This document shows positions 16,500-22,637 of a DNA stretch of 24,469 nt, in pieces (position 1 is the first letter of the stretch; every line of letters starts with the position of its first letter). Made by a program: the position numbers and the translations under genes. Below the pieces are notes generated by a model. It had not been told where the DNA came from and searched no databases. It saw only the letters and a program-made list of their open reading frames with translations. This DNA is from CAYUPI01 sp964446585 (GTDB lineage: Bacteria > Verrucomicrobiota > Verrucomicrobiia > Limisphaerales > UBA8199), in the NCBI GenBank assembly GCA_964446585.1, contig CAYUPI010000077.1, positions 1 to 24,469 on the forward strand. Reading direction: 5' to 3'.

Positions 16500-16562
16500 T
16501 TGAACAGGCAAACAGAGCAAACAGAAAAGGATCCTCTGTTCTCTCTGTTTGCTCCTGTTCAA
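16500..16562. repeat. AACAGGAG hairpin repeat, copy 1
   Basis: The left arm reads TTGAACAGG then CAAACAGAGCAAACAGA. The right arm on the opposite strand reads TTGAACAGGAGCAAACAGAG then AGAACAGA. The arms pair imperfectly around a loop containing GGATCC. It is the same family as the copies at 16746 and 17244. Confidence 0.75.
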
Positions 16563-16566
16563 TTCC

Positions 16567-16745
16567 GGGAGAATGTGCATCCGACCACGCGGCCCGGTCC
16601 GAGCGCCTCTCTAGCGCGGTTCGCCGCCGACGTCCCGACGCGTCGGGAGGTATTCGCGGATTTCGGGTTGTTGGCGAGCAACGGGCGGTTGTCCACGTAG
16701 GTGGGCGAGGTGGTGTCTCCGGGGCCGACCATGCCGAAAAGACCC
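16567..16745. other. Spacer between hairpin copies 1 and 2, no gene seen
   Basis: About 180 GC-rich bases with no convincing gene on either strand; the open frames here run through the hairpin arms on both sides. It contains a perfect 16-base palindrome, TCCCGACGCGTCGGGA, at 16633-16648. Confidence 0.5.
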
Positions 16746-16824
16746 CGAATTGAACAGGAGGAAACAGAGAGAACAGAGAAAGTCATTCCGACTTGTTACC
16801 TTTGTTTTGCTCCTGTTAATTTGG
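16746..16824. repeat. AACAGGAG hairpin repeat, copy 2 (downstream of the GxxExxY gene)
   Basis: The left arm is AATTGAACAGGAGGAAACAG then AGAGAACAGAG. The right arm on the opposite strand is AATTAACAGGAGCAAAACAA then AGGTAACA. The centre is a clean AGTC-ATTCC-GACT mini-hairpin (16781-16793). It ends 11 bases after the GxxExxY stop codon. Confidence 0.78.
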
Positions 16825-16835
16825 CTCTGCTGCTC

Positions 16836-17237
16836 TCATAAGTTTGCTCCTGGAAGGATCAGACGGCTGATACCGTCGGTGACCTTCATTTCATGGAAGT
16901 TTATCAGCAGCCCAATCGGAACATCGAGCAGTTTCATGTAGCTCAACAACTGGGCCTTGTGGATCGGCAGAATCTTCTCAACAGCCTTAGCCTCTACAAG
17001 TACACAGCCCTCAACGAGCACATCGAAACGCAGCGGTTCCTCGCGGGTGAAACCTTTGTACTCAATCACCACCACCTTCTGACTGGCGCAAGCCAGCCCG
17101 CACAGCCCAAGCTCTTTGAGCAGGCACCATTCATAAATGGACTCGATAAGCCCAGGGCCTTTATCCCGATGCACCTCAATGACCGAAGCAATGATCGTCT
17201 CCGTCAGTCCCGCCGCCTTCTGGTAAAGTGGATGCAT
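16836..17237 (-). CDS. GxxExxY protein (PD-(D/E)XK nuclease-fold family)
   Basis: The 133-residue protein has the motif that names the family, GLIESIY (G29, E32, Y35). It also has the spaced residues of a PD-(D/E)XK core: FDVLVEGCVLVEAKAVEKI gives D72 and E82-x-K84, followed by QLLSYMKLL (Q96, Y100). The length is normal for the family, so the gene looks intact. The biological role of GxxExxY proteins is not established. Here the gene stands alone, bracketed by copies of one hairpin repeat within 11 bases of the stop and 6 bases of the start. It may be a resident of, or an enzyme for, a small mobile unit; that is inference. Confidence 0.88.
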   Translation of the reverse strand: MHPLYQKAAGLTETIIASVIEVHRDKGPGLIESIYEWCLLKELGLCGLACASQKVVVIEYKGFTREEPLRFDVLVEGCVLVEAKAVEKILPIHKAQLLSYMKLLDVPIGLLINFHEMKVTDGISRLILPGANL

Positions 17238-17243
17238 TGGCTC

Positions 17244-17334
17244 GGAATTTAACAGGAGGATACGGAGATAACAGAGTTTTTCGTCAAAGACATTCTTCTT
17301 TCTCTGTTATCTCTGTTTGCTCCTGTTCACTTCC
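17244..17334. repeat. AACAGGAG hairpin repeat, copy 3 (upstream of the GxxExxY gene)
   Basis: The left arm is GGAATTTAACAGGAGGATAC then GGAGATAACAGAG (17244-17276). The right arm on the opposite strand is GGAAGTGAACAGGAGCAAAC then AGAGATAACAGAG (17302-17334). The two 33-base arms differ at about five places and enclose a 25-base loop. This is the best-preserved copy. Confidence 0.82.
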
Positions 17335-17344
17335 CTCGGCGGTG

Positions 17345-20300
17345 CTACTTTTGCGCGGAAGACGTGGCCAGTGAGCGCGGTTCCCAGATCCGCGCCGCGC
17401 CGTCGCGGGACGCGGTAGCGAGGCGGGTGCCGCCGGGGCTGAAGGAGAGCACGGTGGGAGGGGAGAGCGGACCGCGAAGTTCTTCGAGGCGGGCGCCGGT
17501 GTCCAGATTCCACAGGCGAATCACGAGGTCTTGCGAGGCGGTGGCGAGAATGGGTCGCGTCGGATGCCAGGCCAGCGCGGTGATGGGCGCGTTGTGCGCG
17601 CGAAACTCGTGCAACACCTCCAGCGTCGCGCCGTCGCGGATGCGCACGTTGCGATCCGCGCCGGCTTCCGCGAACCGCCGGCCATCAGGCGCGGCGCAGG
17701 CAACGCTGCTCATGCTGTTGTTCGTCACCGCTTGCAACCGTTGGCCGGTGGCAGTGGCCCAGAGAATAATCTCCTCCACGGCGCCGGGCGACCCTCGCAT
17801 TGCGTGCGTGGTCACCAACCCCACCAGCCGATTCCCGCCGTCCAGCCAAGCGAGGTCACTAATCCGCTGGACGGCGCCCAGATCAAGCGCCACGGGTTGC
17901 CCGCCCGTTGCGACATCAAAGAGTTCGATCTGCCCAAACTTTTTCTCCACCACCGCCACGCGATCTCCGGTCGGGCTAAGGCGAACATAGTCCGTGTTTC
18001 GCTCGGGCTTTAGGGACGCGATCTGCGTGATCGTCGTGCCCGTTCGTTCCAGCACCAGGATGGGTTCGCCGGAATTGTAGCGCCCCATCGCCGCCCGGCG
18101 GCCGTCCGCGCTGACACTCGGCTGGCCGTAGCCGCCATCCTCGTCCTTTGGAATCCAGACGGCGATGCGTTGACCACCGGAGAAGGATTGCAAATCGGCC
18201 CCGCGGTTCTCCTGCCCCGGAGCGAACATCAATCCGTCCATCCCCCAGAACACCGCGCTGGGATGGGCGTTGATGCCGCGCACAATTCTCACCGGCGACA
18301 ATCCCGCGACTTCCCACACCCGCGCCTCGCGTCCGACCACGACGAGTTCGCCGGAGAGCGGATGCAGGTCGAGTTGGAGGATGTTTCCCGTGCCGCCGTT
18401 CAAATTCTGGCAGAGCCGGCCATTGTGCGCGTCCCAGATTTGCAACGACTGCCGGCCGTCCGGAAGCGCCGCCCCCGTGAGGAATCGCTCGCCGTCCGGC
18501 AGGAACAGCACCCGCCGGATGCTGCTCTCGCTGGCTTGAAACTCGAAGCGCTGCCGGCCATCGCTCAGGCTGAAACCGCGCACGAAACCGAGCGGATTCG
18601 CCGCCGCCAGCAAATCGCCGCCTGGCTGCGCGGCGAACTGGTCGTAAAACCCCTCCGTCAGTTTCATCACCGGCAAACCGTTGGCGGAATTCATGAGCCA
18701 AAGCTGCTCGGTCCAGGAGTAACTCACCACGCGGTCGCCGCCAGAATCAAAGGCTGCCGTGTGATAGCCCGAGTCGAGTTTCCAGCGGGCGACGCCGGTT
18801 GCCGCCTCCCACAAATACGTTGCGCTGCGATCGGCGGCGGTTTGCAGGAGGGTTGTGCCGTTCGGACTGAATTCGAGTTGCCCGGACCGCGGCGCTTCCC
18901 ACTCCAACAGTTTCCGGCCGTCGTGCGCATTATGGAGAACGATACCGCCCGGTCCGGTCCGGCCAATGGCGATCCGGTCACCGGCCTTTGAAATCGTAAT
19001 GCGCAGCGCGGCCTCAGAATTGGCCGTGGCAAATCCCGGCGCAAACTCCAGCAATCGCGTACCGTCCCGCACGTCGAAGAGGATAATCTTCCCAGCGTGA
19101 TCGGCCGCGGCGAAAATGGAGGGGCGCGAAGGGTCGGCGGCCAAATCATCGAGCTGCTTCACCCCGATGGGTGGCAATGGCCGCGAAGTATCCGCTTCGC
19201 CTTGCAGGTACGTCCACGTCGCATCGCGCAGGCCGACGGGCACGGTTTCGAGCGCCGCTTGGACTGCCGGGCCGTTGCCTTCGCGCAGCGCGGACTCCGC
19301 CAGGGAAATGGCCGAACGCGCGAGCGCCGCTTCCGCGCGGCGCAGTTGCCGGGTTTCATTCTGCCGCGCGAACTCGGCCTTGCGCCATTGCCAGAAAATT
19401 CCCGCCACGCCAAGCACCACCGCGCAGACGACGAGCGCACTCAGCGTCGCGAGAGCCGGCCGGCGCCGCGCCCATTTCTGCAGGCGTTCGAAACCAGTGG
19501 TAGGGCGCGCATGAATCGGTTCGCCCCGCAGCCAGCGCTCGAGATCCTCCGCCAGTTCTTCTGCGGTGCGATAACGCCGGCCGGGCTCCTTCTCCAGGCA
19601 TTTGAGACAGATCGTTTCGAGGTCGCGATCCGTTCGCGCGACTATCGTGCTGGGCCGCTGCGGTTCGTTTTCGACTACGAGTCGCATCGTCTCCAGCGGC
19701 GTGTCCGCCACGAACGGCGTGCGGCCCGTGAGCATTTGGTAGAGAATAGCGCCCAGGCTGTAGATGTCCGTGGCGACGGTGAGCGAGTTGGATTTGCCCG
19801 CCGCCTGCTCCGGCGACATGTAGTTAGGCGAACCGATCACCGCGCCGCTGCGCGTTAAGTCACTGTCCGAATCGAGCTGTTTGGCGAGGCCGAAGTCGGC
19901 CACGTGCGGTTCGCCGGCGTCGTCGAGCAGGATGTTCGCCGGCTTGAGATCGCGGTGGAGCACGCCACGTTGATGCGCAAAGAAAGTCGCGCGCGCGATT
20001 TTGACGAGCAGGCGCACGCCCGCTTCCGGATGAGCGGCAAACTCGTCCATGCGCGTGGCCAGCGTGCCGCCGGGAAAATACTCCATGCTGAAGCAGGGGC
20101 TGCCATCCATCGCGCCGGTGTCGAAGATTGGCACGATGTTTGGATGGTTCAAGCGCGCGGCGACTTCCACTTCCGATTGAAACCGTCGGCGCGCGGCCTC
20201 CCCGCCGACACTGGCTGTATGGATGACTTTCAGCGCAACGATGCGATTCAATCGCGCGTGATGCGCCTTGTAGATGACGCCCATGCCGCCCCGGCCAATC

Positions 20301-20500
20301 TCGCCGAGCAGTTCGTATTCGGAATAGAAATCAGTGTTGTGCTCGTCGGTGGCGGGTGACGCGGGGCCGGTTTCCAATGGGTGAATCGTCGAACCGGTGC
20401 TGGCCAGCCGGCGGAAGATGCACGCGGCGCACACCGGCTGGTTGTCATCGGCCCGCAGCGGCGTGCCGCAGTCCGTGCAAGTTCGCTGGTGCTCTGTCAT
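17345..20500 (-). CDS. Transmembrane Ser/Thr protein kinase with N-terminal zinc ribbon and C-terminal WD40 repeats
   Basis: This is a Hanks-type kinase of about 1051 residues. An N-terminal zinc ribbon CTDCGTPL...CAAC precedes the kinase domain (about residues 62-330), which has the Gly loop GEIGRGGMGVIYKA, VALK lysine, catalytic HRDLKPANILL and DFGLAK. One transmembrane helix follows (TLSALVVCAVVLGVAGIFW, about 350-372). The C-terminal 650 residues are beta-propeller repeats, clearest at the end in ITALAWHPTRPILATASQD and FSPGGTRLATASRDGAARIW. The frame is open to 20593, but I chose the ATG at 20500 (MTEHQRTCTDCG), because the upstream residues overlap the sigma gene and look random. It sits 46 bases after the sigma factor gene, the common pairing in Planctomycetes and Verrucomicrobia, and has its own motif upstream. 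Confidence 0.93.
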   Translation of the reverse strand: MTEHQRTCTDCGTPLRADDNQPVCAACIFRRLASTGSTIHPLETGPASPATDEHNTDFYSEYELLGEIGRGGMGVIYKAHHARLNRIVALKVIHTASVGGEAARRRFQSEVEVAARLNHPNIVPIFDTGAMDGSPCFSMEYFPGGTLATRMDEFAAHPEAGVRLLVKIARATFFAHQRGVLHRDLKPANILLDDAGEPHVADFGLAKQLDSDSDLTRSGAVIGSPNYMSPEQAAGKSNSLTVATDIYSLGAILYQMLTGRTPFVADTPLETMRLVVENEPQRPSTIVARTDRDLETICLKCLEKEPGRRYRTAEELAEDLERWLRGEPIHARPTTGFERLQKWARRRPALATLSALVVCAVVLGVAGIFWQWRKAEFARQNETRQLRRAEAALARSAISLAESALREGNGPAVQAALETVPVGLRDATWTYLQGEADTSRPLPPIGVKQLDDLAADPSRPSIFAAADHAGKIILFDVRDGTRLLEFAPGFATANSEAALRITISKAGDRIAIGRTGPGGIVLHNAHDGRKLLEWEAPRSGQLEFSPNGTTLLQTAADRSATYLWEAATGVARWKLDSGYHTAAFDSGGDRVVSYSWTEQLWLMNSANGLPVMKLTEGFYDQFAAQPGGDLLAAANPLGFVRGFSLSDGRQRFEFQASESSIRRVLFLPDGERFLTGAALPDGRQSLQIWDAHNGRLCQNLNGGTGNILQLDLHPLSGELVVVGREARVWEVAGLSPVRIVRGINAHPSAVFWGMDGLMFAPGQENRGADLQSFSGGQRIAVWIPKDEDGGYGQPSVSADGRRAAMGRYNSGEPILVLERTGTTITQIASLKPERNTDYVRLSPTGDRVAVVEKKFGQIELFDVATGGQPVALDLGAVQRISDLAWLDGGNRLVGLVTTHAMRGSPGAVEEIILWATATGQRLQAVTNNSMSSVACAAPDGRRFAEAGADRNVRIRDGATLEVLHEFRAHNAPITALAWHPTRPILATASQDLVIRLWNLDTGARLEELRGPLSPPTVLSFSPGGTRLATASRDGAARIWEPRSLATSSAQK

Positions 20501-20522
20501 GGCTCGAGTGTCCCACTGGTTA

Positions 20523-20549
20523 CAGAAACATTTCGCGCGAAATGTCTCA
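20523..20549 (-). promoter_or_regulatory. 27-base bipartite motif upstream of the kinase gene, containing a perfect palindrome
   Basis: On the minus strand it reads TGAGACA, eight bases, GAAATGTTTCTG, 22 bases before the kinase ATG. The first block overlaps the stop codon of the sigma gene. Positions 20528-20545 also form a perfect 18-base palindrome, ACATTTCGCGCGAAATGT. The two conserved blocks match the motif at 16446-16472 exactly; the palindrome does not recur there. Confidence 0.6.
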
Positions 20550-21287
20550 TCGTCCCAACGCATTGATGAGATGGGCAATCTCGCCATCCACATCGCGCGG
20601 GTCGCTCACCGTGTTGGCAATCTCGGCGCGGAACAACGCGGCGTAACGTTCCCGGATGCGCTGCACGCTGGAGCGCACGCCGCTTTCGGTGACCTTCCAT
20701 TGTGCTGCCAGCCGCGGATACTCGCCCGGTTGCGGCTCCCCGAAAATGAAACGGCTCAATGGCTCGAAGCGATCACCTTTGCCAGCCTGGGCGAATTCCT
20801 CGCGCAACTTCGCCATCACGGAATCCAACACCGAGCGCGCCCAACGCCGGTCGTAGATGAGTTCGGCGGAGGATTCCTCTGCGGGTTCGAGCCGGTAGCG
20901 TTCCTCGGCGTCCGCCGCATCGAAAGAGATGGTTACCGCCAAACCGCCGCGCTTCTGGCGATTGGCCTTCTTCCATTCGTTGGCAAGGTAGTGCTTCAGC
21001 GAGGCGAGCAGAAAGCTGCGAAAGCGCCCTTTGTCTCGATCCACCTCCTTGAGGTAATGCTTGGCGAGGAACAGCTCGAAAAATCCCTGGGTCAGATCCT
21101 GGGCATCGTGTTCGTTGTATCCCTCTCGCCGCACGAATGCATAAAGTGGATACCAATAAGTTCGGCAAAGTCGCTCCAGCGCCGCCGTGGAATCGCCACT
21201 GGCCGCCTGCAATACGACAGACCAATGCGTCGTGTGAAAGACGGGGCTCCGATCGGACGAGGGTTGCTGATTTCCGCTCTCGAGCAC
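20547..21287 (-). CDS. ECF-type RNA polymerase sigma factor (kinase-associated group)
   Basis: This is a sigma-70 family factor of about 246 residues. The opening FHTTHWSVVLQAASGDSTAALERLCRTYWYPL is characteristic of the group found beside Ser/Thr kinases; the recognisable core is TTHWSVVL and RTYWYPLYAFVRR. Region 2 continues with EHDAQDLTQGFFELFL and GRFRSFLLASLKHYL. Region 4 is near the end, LAAQWKVTESGVRSSVQRIR, the DNA-binding helix-turn-helix. The frame opens at a TTG at 21329; I prefer the GTG at 21287, and no ribosome-binding site decides between them. It is followed by the kinase gene. In known pairs the kinase is thought to control the sigma factor, so a surface signal to transcription pathway is likely. 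Confidence 0.88.
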   Translation of the reverse strand: MLESGNQQPSSDRSPVFHTTHWSVVLQAASGDSTAALERLCRTYWYPLYAFVRREGYNEHDAQDLTQGFFELFLAKHYLKEVDRDKGRFRSFLLASLKHYLANEWKKANRQKRGGLAVTISFDAADAEERYRLEPAEESSAELIYDRRWARSVLDSVMAKLREEFAQAGKGDRFEPLSRFIFGEPQPGEYPRLAAQWKVTESGVRSSVQRIRERYAALFRAEIANTVSDPRDVDGEIAHLINALGR

Positions 21288-21396
21288 TGCGGTAAGATAG
21301 TTTTCTTGCGACCGCACGTCGAGATACAACCGTAACGGACTCCGACCCAGGCTCGCTCGGTTTCTGGTCGCGACAGCTTCTCACAGCTTTCGGTCG

Positions 21397-21450
21397 TTCC
21401 GGGAGCTCGCGCTGTCTCCCGGAAGCTTTCGAAGAATGCAACCCTTCGAA
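21397..21450. promoter_or_regulatory. Two adjacent perfect hairpins upstream of the sigma gene
   Basis: TTCCGGGAG at 21397-21405 pairs exactly with CTCCCGGAA at 21416-21424 (9-base stem, 10-base loop). TTCGAAG at 21428-21434 pairs with CTTCGAA at 21444-21450 (7-base stem, 9-base loop). Neither is followed by a T run on either strand, so they are not ordinary terminators. They could lie in the sigma mRNA leader. Confidence 0.5.
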
Positions 21451-21685
21451 TTAGAGGCATGTGGCGAGGGTCGGTCACAAGAGAAAGGAACTTGGGCCGG
21501 TCAGGCCCTTCAAGTGTTCCATAGCTGGTCTTCGACTCACCGCAAGTCTGACCTTAGGAAAGTCAGGAATCCGTCCGGCGTTCGGAGAGACTCTTTAACT
21601 GTTTCTTACCTGCTTGCCTCGGATCTTGAACCGTGCGAAAATTGTGCGGGATGGCACGTAACGAACCAAATTCGGCGACCGCGTC

Positions 21686-21710
21686 GGCTCCCAATGGGAT
21701 GCCTTTTTTT
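21686..21710 (+). terminator. Intrinsic terminator on the plus strand
   Basis: GGCTCCC at 21686-21692 pairs with GGGA-T-GCC at 21696-21703 (seven pairs with one bulged T, loop AAT), followed directly by seven T. No protein gene on the plus strand ends here, so it may end a small RNA or shield the tRNA. Confidence 0.55.
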
Positions 21711-21793
21711 CTGAGCCTGTTTTTGTATTTTCTGCATGCCGAATAGAACGGAATTCGGATTCTGCGCGCTGGCAAAGGTGTACTGATTCGGGG

Positions 21794-21799
21794 TACAAT
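21794..21799 (+). promoter_or_regulatory. Possible -10 box for the tRNA gene
   Basis: TACAAT lies 47 bases before the tRNA 5' end. A CTGGCA at 21769-21774 could be a -35 box, but the 19-base spacing is long. The support is weak. Confidence 0.3.
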
Positions 21800-21846
21800 C
21801 TCCCGAAAGGTCCCGACCTGGCCTCGTAAATGCCTGATTTTCAAGT

Positions 21847-21885
21847 GCGCCCGTAGCTCAGTTGGATAGAGCATCTGCCTTCTAA
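21847..21885 (+). tRNA. Truncated tRNA-Arg(UCU), 5' half only
   Basis: The acceptor strand GCGCCCG, the D-arm GCTC...GAGC, and the anticodon stem TCTGC with loop CTTCTAA (anticodon TCT at 21881-21883) are all canonical. The 3' anticodon strand should read GCAGA but reads AAAGA, and no T-arm or acceptor partner CGGGCGC follows. The gene is therefore broken at the 3' edge of the anticodon loop, a known crossover site for tyrosine integrases. An intact copy must exist elsewhere if the cell reads AGA codons in the usual way. Confidence 0.88.
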
Positions 21886-22364
21886 AAAGATTTACGCACA
21901 CTTCATCGTTCTGGCGGATTTGCTCGGGATTCAGCACTACATACCCCAAAAAGACATAAATATCCTTATAAAATCAGGTGTTTTCGATGTTCGAGAAGTG
22001 CCGAAAATGGGGCGTTTTGGAATTTAGATACAAAAATCTAAACTAGAACAAATACTAGAACACGAGTTTTTCACCCCTTTTGGCGTGTCTGGAACGGTGT
22101 TCAAGGTGGTTCGACGAAAAGCCATTTCTCCGCATGATGGAGCACCTGCCTACGAGGCACGTGCCCCGTTGGCTCCCGGGAGTCGCCACTTGCGGCAGGA
22201 AGGGGCGAGCCACTTCAGGATAGGTCTGAACCCGTCCTTTCCAATCAGCACGCTCCTGTGCCCACTGGCGAAGCTGGAAGGGATTTGTGAACAGGGCGAG
22301 GCAGTTCGTCCCGTCACCATCGCCAGCGAACACCCCCAACAGCTAGGAAAAAAAATGTCTTCCC
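21886..22364. other. Left margin of the inserted island, no clear gene
   Basis: This stretch of about 480 bases is richer in A and T near its left side. A minus-strand frame at 22055-22339 could encode 94 residues from a TTG start, but it matches nothing I recognise and lacks a ribosome-binding site. Near 21886-22026 a plus-strand frame is open but has no start codon. Short repeats at 22023-22062 are listed separately. Confidence 0.45.
22023..22062. repeat. Short inverted and direct repeats near the island edge
   Basis: TTTAGAT at 22023-22029 and ATCTAAA at 22036-22042 form an inverted repeat with a six-base loop. Directly after it, ACTAGAACA occurs at 22042-22050 and 22054-22062, a 12-base period. 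Clusters of this kind near an attachment site often bind integrase or excisionase, but no such gene is in the window. Confidence 0.5.
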
Positions 22365-22387
22365 ATGTAACGTTACCTATGTTACAT
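22365..22387. promoter_or_regulatory. Palindromic operator at the start of the regulator-methyltransferase operon
   Basis: ATGTAAC at 22365-22371 and GTTACAT at 22381-22387 are exact inverted repeats. A third half-site GTTAC at 22372-22376 makes a perfect 10-base palindrome GTAACGTTAC with the first. The block ends seven bases before the ATG of the small regulator gene, so a bound protein would block transcription or translation start. Self-control by the ribbon-helix-helix-like protein is the obvious model. Confidence 0.62.
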
Positions 22388-22394
22388 CGCCTCT

Positions 22395-22625
22395 ATGCCT
22401 CAGGGGACATCAGGCCGTATTGTGATTGAAGTGGAGCCGGACGTAAAGCGTCGGCTCTACAGTGCCCTCGCTCTCTCCGGCAGCACGCTGAAGAAGTGGT
22501 TTGTTAAGGCGGCGGCGGATTATTGCGAAGAAACGGCACAGCCGTCACTCTTCAAGTCGGCCCCGAAACAGGGAATTCGGCTGGGGCAAAAGAAAGCGAG
22601 CCGCCGAGTTGCGAAGCGCAAGTGA
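22395..22625 (+). CDS. Small ribbon-helix-helix-like DNA-binding protein, putative controller
   Basis: The 76-residue basic protein begins with a beta-strand GRIVIEVEPDV, then helix KRRLYSALALSG, a turn, and helix STLKKWFVKAAADYCEE. This is the size and order of an Arc/CopG/MetJ-type ribbon-helix-helix domain. The tail is Lys- and Arg-rich (RLGQKKASRRVAKRK). No Shine-Dalgarno is visible because the operator fills that position, so the transcript may be leaderless. The methyltransferase gene starts 13 bases after the stop, so they share an operon. By analogy with controller proteins of restriction-modification loci it may time methyltransferase expression. Assignment is by pattern only. Confidence 0.7.
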   Translation: MPQGTSGRIVIEVEPDVKRRLYSALALSGSTLKKWFVKAAADYCEETAQPSLFKSAPKQGIRLGQKKASRRVAKRK

Positions 22626-22637
22626 AAGTTCCTGACC

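Larger units (their letters stand above)
21451..21846. other. Gene-free interval between sigma gene and truncated tRNA
   Basis: Open frames exist on both strands, but none resembles a protein family, has a ribosome-binding site or avoids crossing the terminator or tRNA. It holds an intrinsic terminator on the plus strand at 21686-21710 and a possible tRNA promoter. A short plus-strand RNA ending at the terminator is possible but unproven. Confidence 0.45.

Noticed and set aside
16559..16786. Minus-strand 75-residue frame across hairpin copies 1 and 2
   Set aside because: It begins and ends within repeat arms and shows no domain.
21436..21714. 92-residue plus-strand frame upstream of the tRNA
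   Set aside because: Its last codons are the terminator T run, and its composition is not gene-like.
21563..21949. 128-residue minus-strand frame
   Set aside because: It runs through the tRNA fragment and the terminator and is not protein-like.
22055..22339. 94-residue minus-strand frame diverging from the regulator gene
   Set aside because: It needs a TTG start, has no ribosome-binding site and resembles no known family; kept only as a remark on the interval.
21884..22400. A group I intron in the tRNA-Arg anticodon loop
   Set aside because: Insertion at this loop would fit, but no 3' exon with GCAGA, T-arm and CGGGCGC is found downstream in the window, and no intron core could be recognised.
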